A stretch of DNA of 16,851 nucleotides. It comes from Candidatus Aminicenantes bacterium UBA876. GTDB taxonomy: Bacteria > Acidobacteriota > Aminicenantia > UBA2199. The stretch lies in contig DBFQ01000058.1 of assembly GCA_002294665.1 (NCBI GenBank), positions 1 through 16,851 on the forward strand, read 5' to 3'. Made by a program: the position numbers and the translations under genes. This document shows, piece after piece, positions 4,893 to 13,256 of the stretch (positions are counted from its first letter, which is position 1; each line of letters opens with the position of its first letter). A model generated the notes under the pieces. That model was given only the letters and a program-made list of their open reading frames with translations, ran no database searches and was not told the origin of the DNA.

Positions 4893-5434
4893 GCCGCAAA
4901 AATTCGATATGGGCCCCGTGGCGTTGTGAGTACGTTTCCCGTCCCCGGGAGGACGGCTGCCTGTTCTGCCGCATTTTTGAAGAGAGCAATGACCGGGAGA
5001 ACCTCGTTCTGTTTCGAGGCGACGGCTGCGGCGTGGTAATGAACCGGTACCCGTACAACTCCGGCCACCTGATGGTGGTGCCCTATCGCCATGTGTCGGA
5101 ACTGGAAGCCCTCGATGAAACCGAGATGCTGGAGATGATGAAAATCACCCGGCGCCTGATCCGCGTCATGAAAGAGCTCATGTGCCCCGGTGGCTTCAAC
5201 GTCGGCATCAACATGGGCGCAGTGGCCGGAGCCGGAATCGCCGATCATATCCACCTGCATATCGTACCCCGCTGGCAGGGGGACACCAACTTCCTGCCCG
5301 TACTGGCGGATACCCGGGTCGTGCCCCACGCCCTGCTGGAAATGTATGATGGGCTGAAAAAAAAGTTGAAAAGTTGGAGAGTTGGAAAGTTGGAGAGGAA
5401 AGAAGTTGAAAAAAGGTGGCAGGAAGACAGATAG
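4889..5434 (+). CDS. HIT family nucleotide hydrolase/phosphorylase (Ap4A-phosphorylase-like)
   Basis: This is a 181-residue histidine-triad protein that acts on nucleotide alpha-phosphates. The triad is H120-I-H122-L-H124 in DHIHLHIVPRW. The N-terminal IWAPWRCEYV followed by C24xxC27 resembles the diadenosine tetraphosphate phosphorylase subgroup, which carries a zinc-binding cysteine pair; NSGHLMVVPYRHV (57-69) is the usual nucleotide-fold strand. It is coupled to the upstream membrane protein by ATGA, with AGGAGG just ahead. The family fold ends around residue 157. The remaining residues (LKSWRVGKLERKEVEKR) are encoded by the GTTGAAAA-type repeat, so the repeat has become coding sequence. 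Confidence 0.87.
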   Translation: MSRKNSIWAPWRCEYVSRPREDGCLFCRIFEESNDRENLVLFRGDGCGVVMNRYPYNSGHLMVVPYRHVSELEALDETEMLEMMKITRRLIRVMKELMCPGGFNVGINMGAVAGAGIADHIHLHIVPRWQGDTNFLPVLADTRVVPHALLEMYDGLKKKLKSWRVGKLERKEVEKRWQEDR

Positions 5435-5480
5435 GCAAGAGATCTTAGTCGAAAGTTAAAAGTCGAAAGTCGAAAGAAAA
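5361..5480 (+). repeat. Purine repeats at the HIT 3' end (GTTGGAAA, then GTCGAAA)
   Basis: 5361-5415 holds GTTGAAAA, GTTGGAGA and GTTGGAAA units inside the last codons of the HIT gene. After the stop, 5448-5480 carries GTCGAAA-GTTAAAA-GTCGAAA-GTCGAAA. Both are purine-rich on the sense strand. Confidence 0.8.
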
Positions 5481-5516
5481 TGCTTTAAAAACCTGTAGCA
5501 CTTATTCCCTCTAGGT

Positions 5517-5546
5517 CCCAACTCCCTCACTCCCCAACTTCCCGAC
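5517..5546 (-). repeat. AGTTGGG-type purine repeat downstream of the DUF401 gene
   Basis: On the minus strand, shortly after the DUF401 stop codon, the sequence reads GGGAAGTTGGGGAGTGAGG and then GAGTTGGGA. This is a degenerate version of the repeat found after other genes, again in the sense orientation. Confidence 0.6.
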
Positions 5547-5551
5547 TCTGG

Positions 5552-6772
5552 TTACGCTGACAACAAGGCAAAGGCAATGGCGGTTCCGGCAATCAGCAAC
5601 ACGGGCGGCAGCAGGTAGCGGTAAACCCGCATCAGGGAGGAGCCGAAATACTCATTGGTCAGCACCAGGCAGAGGTGCAGGGGGCTGAGCAACACGCCGC
5701 AGAAACCGATCACGTACACAAACAGGCTCAGTTGAAACGCGTTGGGCAGGTTCTGGATCAGCGGCTGCACGATCGGAAACGCGATGGCGATATAGGCCGT
5801 ATTGACCCCGGTCAGGAATCCCATGGTGAAGGAGACGCCCACGATCAGGGCCACGGCGGCCGGGTTGGACAGCACCACGCCGGCAAATTCGCGGAACACA
5901 TCGGCCACCAGGATCATTTTCTGGAATACCAGTACCGCGGCCAGCAACAGCAGCGTCCGTCCCATGCGCGGGTTCACCAGGTGGGCGATGACGCGCGCGA
6001 AAGCCACTTTCTTGATCAACACCACGGCGGTCACCACCAGCACGAGGGAGAGATACAAGGGCCAACCGGCGGCAAAAAACAACGCGACCACGGCCAGGAT
6101 GGGCCAGGTGCCTTCGAAAAAATCCCCCAAGGTGCCCCAGAAATGGTTGGCTTCGCCCGGGTGCTGGCGGCCGATTCCCCGGCGGCGGAAAAATGCGAAC
6201 GAAACGGCCAGCCCCCCCAGGATGTGAATCAGGCTGAAGGGCGACTGGAACAGGATGATACGGCGCAGGGAGTATCCGGACATGGTCTGGAACAGAAGCA
6301 GGCCGGCGTAGATGGGCCAGATGTATTCCCAGGGATGGCGGAACCAGTAATTGAGAAAGGTGCGGAAATGGGGATTCAGGTCCATGTGCCGCGTGGTCAC
6401 CTCCACCAGCGGGGCGGAAAACAGCGCTCCGCCGGGCATGGGCAGAAACCCGATGATGGCCGGCCCCACCATCGCCACCACGCGACCGTCACGGATAACG
6501 GAATTCAGCGAGCGGATCAGGCGATCAAACATGCCGGCCTCTTTCTGCACCGAGCCGAGAAAGATGACCAGCACCACAATCGCGAACAATTCCAGGCTGC
6601 CGCCAGCGGACAGGATCTCCCATGCCGATACCAGCGCGGTACCGACGGGGATGGAAAACAGGATCACGCAAAGCAGCGCGGCGCCGGCCACGGCCAGTGT
6701 CAGGTCCCGGCGCCAGCGCAGCAACCCCATCAGGGCGACCACCACCAGTACCAGCTTGAAAATTCCGATCAT
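5552..6772 (-). CDS. DUF401 family integral membrane protein
   Basis: This is a 406-residue polytopic membrane protein with about ten hydrophobic segments. It matches DUF401, a family related to ion/organic-acid transporters whose substrate is not established. Hallmarks are IIGFLPMPGGALFSAPLVE (about 108-126) and NYWFRHPWEYIWPIYAG (about 140-156), plus a late GFLTGVNTAYIAIAFPIVQP segment. These Gly/Pro-rich re-entrant-like stretches occur at equivalent places in each half, as in IT-superfamily carriers. The ATG at 6772 is preferred over an in-frame TTG 15 bases upstream because AAGGAG lies six bases before it. The gene is convergent with the HIT gene and divergent from hrcA. It appears monocistronic. 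Confidence 0.85.
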   Translation of the reverse strand: MIGIFKLVLVVVALMGLLRWRRDLTLAVAGAALLCVILFSIPVGTALVSAWEILSAGGSLELFAIVVLVIFLGSVQKEAGMFDRLIRSLNSVIRDGRVVAMVGPAIIGFLPMPGGALFSAPLVEVTTRHMDLNPHFRTFLNYWFRHPWEYIWPIYAGLLLFQTMSGYSLRRIILFQSPFSLIHILGGLAVSFAFFRRRGIGRQHPGEANHFWGTLGDFFEGTWPILAVVALFFAAGWPLYLSLVLVVTAVVLIKKVAFARVIAHLVNPRMGRTLLLLAAVLVFQKMILVADVFREFAGVVLSNPAAVALIVGVSFTMGFLTGVNTAYIAIAFPIVQPLIQNLPNAFQLSLFVYVIGFCGVLLSPLHLCLVLTNEYFGSSLMRVYRYLLPPVLLIAGTAIAFALLSA

Positions 6773-6836
6773 CCGATCTCCTTGCAAAGGGCGTGGCTGC
6801 GGAGCAACTGCGCAATCAGAACAGGCCTGGATCGAT

Positions 6837-6855
6837 CCCCCCGCAGATACGGGGG
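6837..6855 (-). other. Hairpin in the DUF401 leader
   Basis: CCCCCG and CGGGGG arms flank a six-base loop, within the predicted 92-base 5' leader of the DUF401 mRNA. On the minus strand a T-run precedes it, so it is not an intrinsic terminator in that direction. Read on the plus strand it is followed by GAAAAAG. Confidence 0.4.
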
Positions 6856-6870
6856 AAAAAGACGCAATCG

Positions 6871-6899
6871 ATTATAACCGAAGAGACCGGCGCGGGCAA
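6871..6899 (-). promoter_or_regulatory. Predicted sigma70 promoter of the DUF401 gene
   Basis: On the minus strand, TTGCCC (6894-6899), a 17-base spacer and a perfect TATAAT (6871-6876). The predicted start is near 6864. Confidence 0.65.
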
Positions 6900-6919
6900 G
6901 CCGCAGGGGTCCGACCCGA

Positions 6920-6948
6920 TTGACTTCCCCGAGCGGATATATTAGAAT
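6920..6948 (+). promoter_or_regulatory. Predicted sigma70 promoter of the hrcA operon
   Basis: TTGACT (6920-6925), a 17-base spacer and TAGAAT (6943-6948). The start would fall at about 6954-6956, on or next to the hrcA ATG. No CIRCE (TTAGCACTC-N9-GAGTGCTAA) is visible on either strand near here. Confidence 0.7.
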
Positions 6949-6955
6949 TTTTTGC

Positions 6956-7975
6956 ATGTGGCTGAGCAGACGGCACACCGGCATCCTGGACCAGTTGATC
7001 GACATTTATGCCCGGACCCACCACGCGGTGAGTTCGCGGGATCTCTCCGCCCGGCTGCCTTTTTCCGACTCGACGCTGCGCAAAGACCTGCAATGGCTGG
7101 AAGCCCGCGGTTTTGTCACCAAGGCCAACGCCTCGGCGGGACGCATCCCCACCAACCTGGCGCTCAAGTATTACCTGCGCCAGGCCCTGCTCAACCTGGA
7201 CGACCGGCTCGAGCCCGCGCCCGCGCCCGTCATGAAAGGCCAGGATTTCCAGGGGTTGAGCGACGACTGCCTGCTCCAATTGTCACAAGACACTCCCTAC
7301 GTGGGGTTTTTGCTGCTGCGTTCCATTTTTGAACTGCGGTTCCGCCGCCTGCGCCTGGTCAAAGTGGGCAGCCACCGCGTCATGGCCGTGGTTCAATCCA
7401 TGCACGGCTGGTCGGTTTCGCGCGTGTTTTCCACCCGCGAAAACCACTCGGATGCCGCGCTGCGCGAATGGCAGAACCTGATGAACCGGGAATTTTCCGG
7501 GAAAAACCTGCAATCCGTGATGCGCGCCATCCGCAACCGCCTTTTCCAGGACAAGGCCCAGTTCCTGCGGATTTACCGGGAATTGTATTACCTGCTCAAC
7601 AACGAAGATCTCATGGGCGCGGAGCTCTTTGTCAAGGGAACCCAGAACATACTGGATTCCGAACTGATCGATCCCCGCAAAGTAAAAAGCCTGCTGCAGA
7701 CGCTGGAGGAAAAAGCCCGGCTGGTGCGCTTCCTGAACGACATCCAGCGTGACGCGGCAGAGCAGCCCAGCATCCTGTTCGGCTCTGAAACCGGAATCTC
7801 GGAACTGGAAGATTTCCTGCTCATTGTTTCCAGCGTGGTTTACCAGCGGCGCCCCATCGGCAACATGGGCATCATCGGCCCCAAGTTCACGGCGGGCCGC
7901 GAAACCCTGTCCCGGGTGAGCCTCTATTCCCGGTATTTCTCAAAAATCCTCTCCAGCCGCTCCGTGGAGGTTTAG
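6956..7975 (+). CDS. hrcA: Heat-inducible transcription repressor HrcA
   Basis: HrcA represses class I heat-shock genes by binding CIRCE operators, with activity tuned by the GroEL chaperonin. The 339-residue protein has the N-terminal winged helix (RHTGILDQLIDIY, SSRDLS, FSDSTLRKDLQWLEARGFV, SAGRIPTNLALKYYL; residues about 6-80). The GAF-like/dimerisation region follows and ends in the family's IGPKF segment (MGIIGPKFTAGRETL). The ATG at 6956 is preferred because the only upstream in-frame start is a TTG that forms the -35 box. No ribosome binding site can precede this ATG if transcription starts at 6954-6956. It heads the operon hrcA-grpE-dnaK-dnaJ. Confidence 0.92.
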   Translation: MWLSRRHTGILDQLIDIYARTHHAVSSRDLSARLPFSDSTLRKDLQWLEARGFVTKANASAGRIPTNLALKYYLRQALLNLDDRLEPAPAPVMKGQDFQGLSDDCLLQLSQDTPYVGFLLLRSIFELRFRRLRLVKVGSHRVMAVVQSMHGWSVSRVFSTRENHSDAALREWQNLMNREFSGKNLQSVMRAIRNRLFQDKAQFLRIYRELYYLLNNEDLMGAELFVKGTQNILDSELIDPRKVKSLLQTLEEKARLVRFLNDIQRDAAEQPSILFGSETGISELEDFLLIVSSVVYQRRPIGNMGIIGPKFTAGRETLSRVSLYSRYFSKILSSRSVEV

Positions 7976-7976
7976 C

Positions 7977-8639
7977 ATGACGGAAAGCAAGAAGCCCCAT
8001 CCCAGCGAAATCGGCTATGTTCCCGAAAGCAGCGACGACCCGGCTGCGCAAACGGAGCCTCACCACAAGTCCCGCCCGGGCAGAAGTCATGGGGGCGCGG
8101 ATTTGCGGCAGAAACTCTCCCACCTGGAAGAGGAATTGAAAAAACAGCAAGCCATCATCAAGCAAGTGCGGCAGGACCGGGATGATTTCCAGGACAAATA
8201 CCTGCGCAACCTGGCGGAGATGGACAATTTCCGCAAACGCATCAGCAAGGAAAAAGAGGAGTTCCAGCGCTTCGTACTGGGAGAATTCCTGCTGGGATTG
8301 CTCGAAATTTACGACAATTTCGAACGCGCCATCCGCGCGCACACGGCGGATGAATCACCGCGATCGATTATCGCCGGTATCCAGATGATTTTCAAGCAAT
8401 TGCAGGAATTGCTGCGCAAATACCGCGTGGAAGAGTTGGACCCGCAGGAAATGCCGTTCGACCCCAACTTCCACCAGGCCCTCTCCAAGGAGGAGCGCAA
8501 AGACATCGTCGATCCCACCGTGGTGGAAGTGTACCAGAAAGGGTTCCTCTACAATGAAAAGCTTTTGCGCCCGGCGCTGGTGCGCGTGGCGATTCCGGCC
8601 GCAGGAAACGGGCCCGGCGGCGACGAGGGAGATTATTGA
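7977..8639 (+). CDS. grpE: Nucleotide exchange factor GrpE
   Basis: GrpE releases ADP from DnaK. The 220-residue protein has a charged, disordered N-terminus (1-40) and a long coiled-coil helix (about 42-95, LRQKLSHLEEELKKQQ onward). The signature YLRNLAEMDNFRKRISKEKEEF and the C-terminal beta-wing (PFDPNFHQAL...VVEVYQKGFLYNEKLLRPALVRVA) follow. The start follows the hrcA stop by one base, with GGAGG six bases ahead. It overlaps dnaK as TGATG. Length is normal. Confidence 0.95.
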   Translation: MTESKKPHPSEIGYVPESSDDPAAQTEPHHKSRPGRSHGGADLRQKLSHLEEELKKQQAIIKQVRQDRDDFQDKYLRNLAEMDNFRKRISKEKEEFQRFVLGEFLLGLLEIYDNFERAIRAHTADESPRSIIAGIQMIFKQLQELLRKYRVEELDPQEMPFDPNFHQALSKEERKDIVDPTVVEVYQKGFLYNEKLLRPALVRVAIPAAGNGPGGDEGDY

Positions 8640-10453
8640 TGGCCCGGAACCTGGGCATCGATCTGGGAACCACCAATTCCTGCATCAGCTACCTAGACGG
8701 CAGCAAAACCTCCGTGATCCCCACCAATGAAGGTTCCCGGGTCATTCCCACGGTTGTGGCCGTGAACCGCGAAAAACAGCATGTCTTCGGCAACGTGGCG
8801 CGCCGGCAGATCCAGAGCAACAGCCGCGACACGATATGGGGAATCAAGCGCCTCATGGGGCGCAAGTTCCAGAGCCCCGAAGTGCAGTCTTTCCGCCGCC
8901 AGGTGGCCTACGAAATCGTCGAGGCGCCCAACGGCGACGCCCACGTGAATTTCGCCGGCCGCGTGCGTTCGCCGGAAGAAATTTCCGGACTCTTCCTGGA
9001 CTACCTGCACCACCTGGCGCGCGAATTTCTGAATGAGGAAATCGGCGACACGGTGATCACCGTGCCCGCGTTCTTCAACGACGCCCAGCGCCAGTCCACC
9101 AAAACCGCCGGACGCCTGGCCGGCCTCAACGTCTCGCGCATCATCAATGAGCCGACCGCGGCGTTGATCGCCTACAGCGAGCAACTCAACCGCGACGGCC
9201 TGTACGCGGTATACGACCTCGGCGGGGGCACGTTCGATGTTTCGATCGTGGAAGTCAAAGAGGAAGTATTCAAGGTGCTGTCCACCATCGGCGACACCTT
9301 TCTCGGCGGCAGCGATTTCGATGCCCAGGTGATCGACTGGGTGGTCAAAACGGCATCCGCTGAACTGGGGCAGAGCCTGAGCCCGGACGATCAGACCCAC
9401 CAGCGCATCGTGCAGGCGGCCGAAAAAGCCAAGATCGAGCTTTCCCACCACGAGGAAGCCCAGGTGACCATCCCCTACCTGGTCCACCGCAGCGGCAACG
9501 AGGCCTACCATTTCCAGCACCGCCTGACGCGCACCGAATTGGAGCATCTCACCGGCAACCTGGTGGAGCGCACCATCGGCCTGGTGCAGCGCTCCCTGGA
9601 CGAAATCAACCTGGAGCCGGCGGCGCTTGAAGGGGTGATCCTGGTGGGCGGCCAGAGCCGCATGCCCCTGGTCAGCCGCCGCCTGACGGAATTGTTCGGC
9701 AAACCCCCGGAGAGCCGTTTGAACCCGGAAGAAGTCGTGGCCCGCGGCGCCGTGCTGCAGGCGGAAATCCTGCGCGGTCGGGTCAAGGACCTGTTGCTGC
9801 TGGATGTCACTCCCCTTTCGCTGGGCGTCGAAGCCAAGGGAGATAAATTCGAACGCATCATCGATCGCAATTCCACGATTCCACTCAAACGTTCGCGGGT
9901 GTTCACCACCATCAACGACAACCAGCAGGTGGTCAAGATCAATGTGCTCCAGGGAGAACGCGAACTCGCTTCGCAGAACCGTTCACTGGGAGAGTTTTCC
10001 CTGGTGGGCATTCCCCTGGCACCGAAAGGCATCCCCCAGATCGAAGTCAGTTTCGAGATCGACGCCAACGGCATCGTCAAGGTATCCGCCAAAGACAAGC
10101 AGACCGGAATCAGTCAAAGCATGAAAGTCCAACCGGCCAGCGGGCTGGCTCCGGAAGAAATCGAACGCATCGTCGAGGAATCAGCCCGGTTCCGGGAACA
10201 GGACAATCAGCGCCTGCAACTGGCACAACTGCGGGAAGACCTGCAACGCGAGACCGAAACCGTACGCTTTTACCTGGAGCACCACACCGACAAGATCGAC
10301 CTGGCCGGCCAGTCTGAAATCCGCTCACTGGTCGGCAAAGTGGCCAAGGCGCTCGAGGGCGAGGATATCGCGCTCATGTCGCGCCTGCTGGAGCGGGTAC
10401 AAAAACAGCGCAACCGCATCAACAGCCAGTTGATGGCGGAATTTGAATCCTGA
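8639..10453 (+). CDS. dnaK: Chaperone DnaK (Hsp70) without acidic C-terminal tail
   Basis: ATP-driven Hsp70 chaperone, 604 residues. The nucleotide-binding domain shows GIDLGTTNS (6-14), [16 protein letters not shown] (about 140), [12 protein letters not shown] (about 168-179) and [14 protein letters not shown]. The interdomain linker [15 protein letters not shown] leads to the beta-sandwich ([41 protein letters not shown]) and the helical lid ([13 protein letters not shown] onward). The product ends at QLMAEFES, directly after the lid. The disordered acidic tail ending in EEVK, found in E. coli-type DnaK, is absent. The ATG at 8639 is used, in TGATG with the grpE stop, and GGGAG lies seven bases upstream; a TTG one codon earlier is a less likely start. 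Confidence 0.95.
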   Translation: MARNLGIDLGTTNSCISYLDGSKTSVIPTNEGSRVIPTVVAVNREKQHVFGNVARRQIQSNSRDTIWGIKRLMGRKFQSPEVQSFRRQVAYEIVEAPNGDAHVNFAGRVRSPEEISGLFLDYLHHLAREFLNEEIGDTVITVPAFFNDAQRQSTKTAGRLAGLNVSRIINEPTAALIAYSEQLNRDGLYAVYDLGGGTFDVSIVEVKEEVFKVLSTIGDTFLGGSDFDAQVIDWVVKTASAELGQSLSPDDQTHQRIVQAAEKAKIELSHHEEAQVTIPYLVHRSGNEAYHFQHRLTRTELEHLTGNLVERTIGLVQRSLDEINLEPAALEGVILVGGQSRMPLVSRRLTELFGKPPESRLNPEEVVARGAVLQAEILRGRVKDLLLLDVTPLSLGVEAKGDKFERIIDRNSTIPLKRSRVFTTINDNQQVVKINVLQGERELASQNRSLGEFSLVGIPLAPKGIPQIEVSFEIDANGIVKVSAKDKQTGISQSMKVQPASGLAPEEIERIVEESARFREQDNQRLQLAQLREDLQRETETVRFYLEHHTDKIDLAGQSEIRSLVGKVAKALEGEDIALMSRLLERVQKQRNRINSQLMAEFES

Positions 10454-10457
10454 TCCC

Positions 10458-11537
10458 ATGCAGAATAAAGATTACTACGCGATTCTGGGAGTCTCCCGGG
10501 AGGCATCCACCGAAGAAATCAAGAAAGCCTATCGCGGCCTGGCCATGAAATACCACCCCGACCGCAACAGCGACAACCCCGAAGCGGAAGAAAAATTCAA
10601 GCAGGCTTCGGAAGCGTACGCCGTGCTCGGCAACAGCGAGAAACGGCGGATTTACGATACCTATGGAGTGGAAGGGCTGCGCAACGGCGGCGGTTTCCAG
10701 GATTTTTCCTTTTTCTCGGACTCGGTCTTTTCCGATTTTGAAGATATCCTGGGCAATTTTTTCGGTTTCGGTTCCATGTTCGGCGGTTCGCGGCGCCGCA
10801 ACGGTCCGCGCCGCGGCCAGGACCTGGCCATGGAGTTGAGCCTGACATTGCAGGAAGCCTACAACGGCGTGGAACGCGAGGTCACGCTGCAACGCGAAGA
10901 AACCTGCCCCGACTGCAAGGGTTCGGGAAGTCGCCCGGGCACGCAGCCGGAAGTCTGTCCCCAATGCAGCGGCAGCGGCCAGGTGCGACGCAGCCAGGGG
11001 TTCTTCTCCGTGACCACGCCTTGCCGCATGTGCGGCGGCACGGGCCGGATCATCAAGAATCCGTGCGAAACCTGCCGCGGGTCGGGCCGCATCCGCGGTG
11101 AAAAAAAACTATCCGTGCACATTCCCCCCGGCGTGGATACCGGCAATCGCCTGCGCATGGCCGGAGAAGGCGAAGCCGGCCACGCGGGCGGCCCGGCCGG
11201 CGATCTGTACCTGGTGCTGAAGGTCGAGCCCGAAGCCGGGTTCTCCCGTGAAGGCAACGACCTGATCATGGATGTCGCCATCACTTTCGCCCAGGCGGCG
11301 CTGGGAGATGAAGTCAAAGTGGAAGCCCCCTCCGGCACGGAGCGGGTGAAAATCCCCGCCGGCGCCCAGCCCGGACAAATCGTCACGTTGCGCGGCAAGG
11401 GCTTCCGCAACGTCAACGGCTGGGGGCGCGGGGATCTCCAGGTCGTCCTGCGGGTGCGGACCCCGGAAAAACTGTCGCGGGACGAGAAAAAACTTTTTCA
11501 GTCCCTGCGGGAACTGGAACTGGCCAATGGCGGGTAA
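10458..11537 (+). CDS. dnaJ: Chaperone DnaJ (Hsp40, type I)
   Basis: J-domain co-chaperone that stimulates DnaK ATPase, 359 residues. The J domain (5-70) carries HPD (33-35). A Gly/Phe region follows (about 77-118). All four zinc-binding CxxCxGxG repeats are intact: CPDCKGSG (150), CPQCSGSG (167), CRMCGGTG (189) and CETCRGSG (203). C-terminal client-binding domains follow ([30 protein letters not shown]). The ATG at 10458 lies four bases after the dnaK stop; no strong ribosome binding site is seen, so coupling to dnaK translation is likely. Confidence 0.95.
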   Translation: MQNKDYYAILGVSREASTEEIKKAYRGLAMKYHPDRNSDNPEAEEKFKQASEAYAVLGNSEKRRIYDTYGVEGLRNGGGFQDFSFFSDSVFSDFEDILGNFFGFGSMFGGSRRRNGPRRGQDLAMELSLTLQEAYNGVEREVTLQREETCPDCKGSGSRPGTQPEVCPQCSGSGQVRRSQGFFSVTTPCRMCGGTGRIIKNPCETCRGSGRIRGEKKLSVHIPPGVDTGNRLRMAGEGEAGHAGGPAGDLYLVLKVEPEAGFSREGNDLIMDVAITFAQAALGDEVKVEAPSGTERVKIPAGAQPGQIVTLRGKGFRNVNGWGRGDLQVVLRVRTPEKLSRDEKKLFQSLRELELANGG

Positions 11538-11549
11538 CTCCGTCCACAC

Positions 11550-12257
11550 ATGACGGGACGTCGCTTCCTGGCCGCATTATCCACGGACAACCACACCCTG
11601 GTCATCGACGGCGAGGAGCACCACCACCTGGCGCGGGTCATGCGCGCCAGAACAGGCATGGAGATCGAGGCCGTCAACGGCCTGGGAGACTGGTTCCGCG
11701 CGCGGATTCTTCGCATCGGGCAGCAGCGGATCGAAGCCGCGGTGCTGCAGCACGAACACGAGCAACGCCCGCCGACGCGGTTGATCCTCGCTCCCTCCGG
11801 GCTGAAGAAACGCCCCATGGACCTGATGCTGGAGAAACTGTGCGAACTGGGAGTGGACGAGATCGTTCCCGTGCGCTTTGAGCGCAGTGACAGCGATTGC
11901 GCCGAACAGGTCCCGGATCGCTGGCAGCGCATCGCCCTGCAGGCGCTGAAAGTCAACCGCCGCTTGTGGCCCACACGGATCCGGGCGGCCCTCAGCCTCG
12001 AAGCCCTGATTCAATCGTCCAGCGGCATTCCCGCGCGCGTGGTGATGGAGATCAGCGGCCAGTCCGCCCCGCCCGAAGAACAGGAGCCGATCCTGTGCGT
12101 GATCGGGCCCCCGGGAGATTTCACCCCGCGGGAGCTGGCGGAGTTGCGCGGGGCCGGGTTCCGGCCCTGGCGCATCAACGACGGGACCTTGCGCAGTGAA
12201 ACCGCCGCCATCGCGGCCGCGGCCGTTTTTCTGCAGCGGCTGTGCCGCTCATCTTGA
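11550..12257 (+). CDS. rsmE: 16S rRNA (uracil(1498)-N3)-methyltransferase RsmE
   Basis: SPOUT-class SAM-dependent enzyme that methylates U1498 of 16S rRNA. The 235-residue protein has the N-terminal PUA-like part (EEHHHLARVMRARTGMEIEAVNG), the LEKLCELGVDEIVPVRFERS segment (about 92-111) and the C-terminal knot (IGPPGDFTPRELAEL, INDGTLRSETAAIAAAAV). The usual family motifs are GPEGG and LG..ILRxETA; here the first reads GPPGD and the LG is missing, so SAM-loop residues differ from the norm. It lies 12 bases after dnaJ. rsmE after dnaJ is a known context, often with prmA between them, which is absent here. Confidence 0.85.
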   Translation: MTGRRFLAALSTDNHTLVIDGEEHHHLARVMRARTGMEIEAVNGLGDWFRARILRIGQQRIEAAVLQHEHEQRPPTRLILAPSGLKKRPMDLMLEKLCELGVDEIVPVRFERSDSDCAEQVPDRWQRIALQALKVNRRLWPTRIRAALSLEALIQSSSGIPARVVMEISGQSAPPEEQEPILCVIGPPGDFTPRELAELRGAGFRPWRINDGTLRSETAAIAAAAVFLQRLCRSS

Positions 12258-12282
12258 AATCGCTCGCGGGTTGGGGTATGCT
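12254..12282 (+). promoter_or_regulatory. Predicted sigma70 promoter of the kinase gene
   Basis: TTGAAA (12254-12259), a 17-base spacer and TATGCT (12277-12282). It overlaps the rsmE stop. The start would be at 12289-12291, coinciding with the kinase ATG. Confidence 0.65.
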
Positions 12283-12290
12283 TGAACCCG

Positions 12291-13256
12291 ATGATCGAGC
12301 TCAAGGGCAGTATCGGCAAATACCGCATCCTGAAGAAAATCGGCTCCGGGGGATTCGGCACGGTTTACCTGGCTGAAGACACCTTTCTCAAGAGCCTGCG
12401 GGCATTGAAAATCCCCCACCGCATCGGCATCCAGACCGAAAAACTGCTGCAGGAATCGGCCCTGCAGTCCAAGTTGCTGCAACACCCGAACATCGTCAAG
12501 TTGTTGACCGTGGATGTCATCGACAATGTCTACATCATGGTGATGGAATACATTGACGGCACCGACCTGGAGAGCCTGATCGATTCCCGCAACAACCTGG
12601 AACTGCCGACCGCTTTGCGCTACCTGCGGCAGATCCTGTCCGCGGTGGGTTTTGCCCATGAATACAGGGTCATCCACCGCGACATCCGGCCCTCCAATGT
12701 ATTGATCGATAAAGGGGACAACGTCAAGGTAACCGATTTCGGCACCTCGACGCTGCTGGAGGGCAAACCGTTCGCCACCACGCGCATCGGTTCACCGCCC
12801 TACATGGCCCCGGAACAGTTTGAAGGCCGGGCGGTACTGGCCTCGGACATCTACTCCATCGGCTGCCTTTTCTATGAAATGGTGACCGGGTTTCCCCCCA
12901 TTGTGCTGGCCAACCCCATGGAAATCTACAAAAAGGCCAAGGCCGGCGAAATCCAACCCCTGCGGCGCAAAGCCGCGACCGTTTCCGACGAACTTGACCA
13001 CATCGTGATGACCATGCTGCAACCGGATCCCGCGCGCCGCTACAAAAAGGTGGATGTCATCCTCCAGGAGCTGGACCAGGCATTCGAACGCCCGCGGGAT
13101 CACGGCAATGAAATCAGGGACATTCAGAGCCGCATCACCGCGCGGGAACAACGCACCGATTACATCTGCTGGAATTGCAAGAAAGTCATGCCCAGGCCCA
13201 TGCGTCGCTGCATCTACTGCGGCGCGGAACAATACCCGGTGCGGCAGAAGCCATGA
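12291..13256 (+). CDS. Soluble Ser/Thr protein kinase with C-terminal zinc ribbon
   Basis: Hanks-type kinase of 321 residues. It has the glycine loop GSGGFGTV (18-25), ATP-anchoring Lys40 (RALK), catalytic HRD (129-131), DFG (149-151) and APE (173-175). The catalytic loop reads HRDIRPSN, with Arg133 where kinases almost always have Lys, so phosphate-transfer efficiency may be altered. After the kinase domain a charged helical stretch leads to a zinc ribbon, C293-x2-C296-x10-C307-x2-C310. There is no membrane segment or sensor domain, so it is cytoplasmic. The ATG at 12291 is preferred over an in-frame TTG that overlaps the -10 box. Its stop overlaps the DUF481 gene start (ATGA). Confidence 0.9.
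   Translation: MIELKGSIGKYRILKKIGSGGFGTVYLAEDTFLKSLRALKIPHRIGIQTEKLLQESALQSKLLQHPNIVKLLTVDVIDNVYIMVMEYIDGTDLESLIDSRNNLELPTALRYLRQILSAVGFAHEYRVIHRDIRPSNVLIDKGDNVKVTDFGTSTLLEGKPFATTRIGSPPYMAPEQFEGRAVLASDIYSIGCLFYEMVTGFPPIVLANPMEIYKKAKAGEIQPLRRKAATVSDELDHIVMTMLQPDPARRYKKVDVILQELDQAFERPRDHGNEIRDIQSRITAREQRTDYICWNCKKVMPRPMRRCIYCGAEQYPVRQKP

Noticed and set aside
5675..6877. Plus-strand frame of 400 codons antisense to the DUF401 gene.
   Set aside because: The product is extremely His/Gln/Gly-rich, the typical mirror of a membrane-protein gene; the minus strand has the promoter, ribosome binding site and family motifs.
6880..6960. CIRCE operator upstream of hrcA.
   Set aside because: No TTAGCACTC or GAGTGCTAA, nor a close match, could be found on either strand.
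8693..9547. Minus-strand frame of 284 codons inside dnaK.
   Set aside because: It is antisense to conserved dnaK sequence with no start signals.
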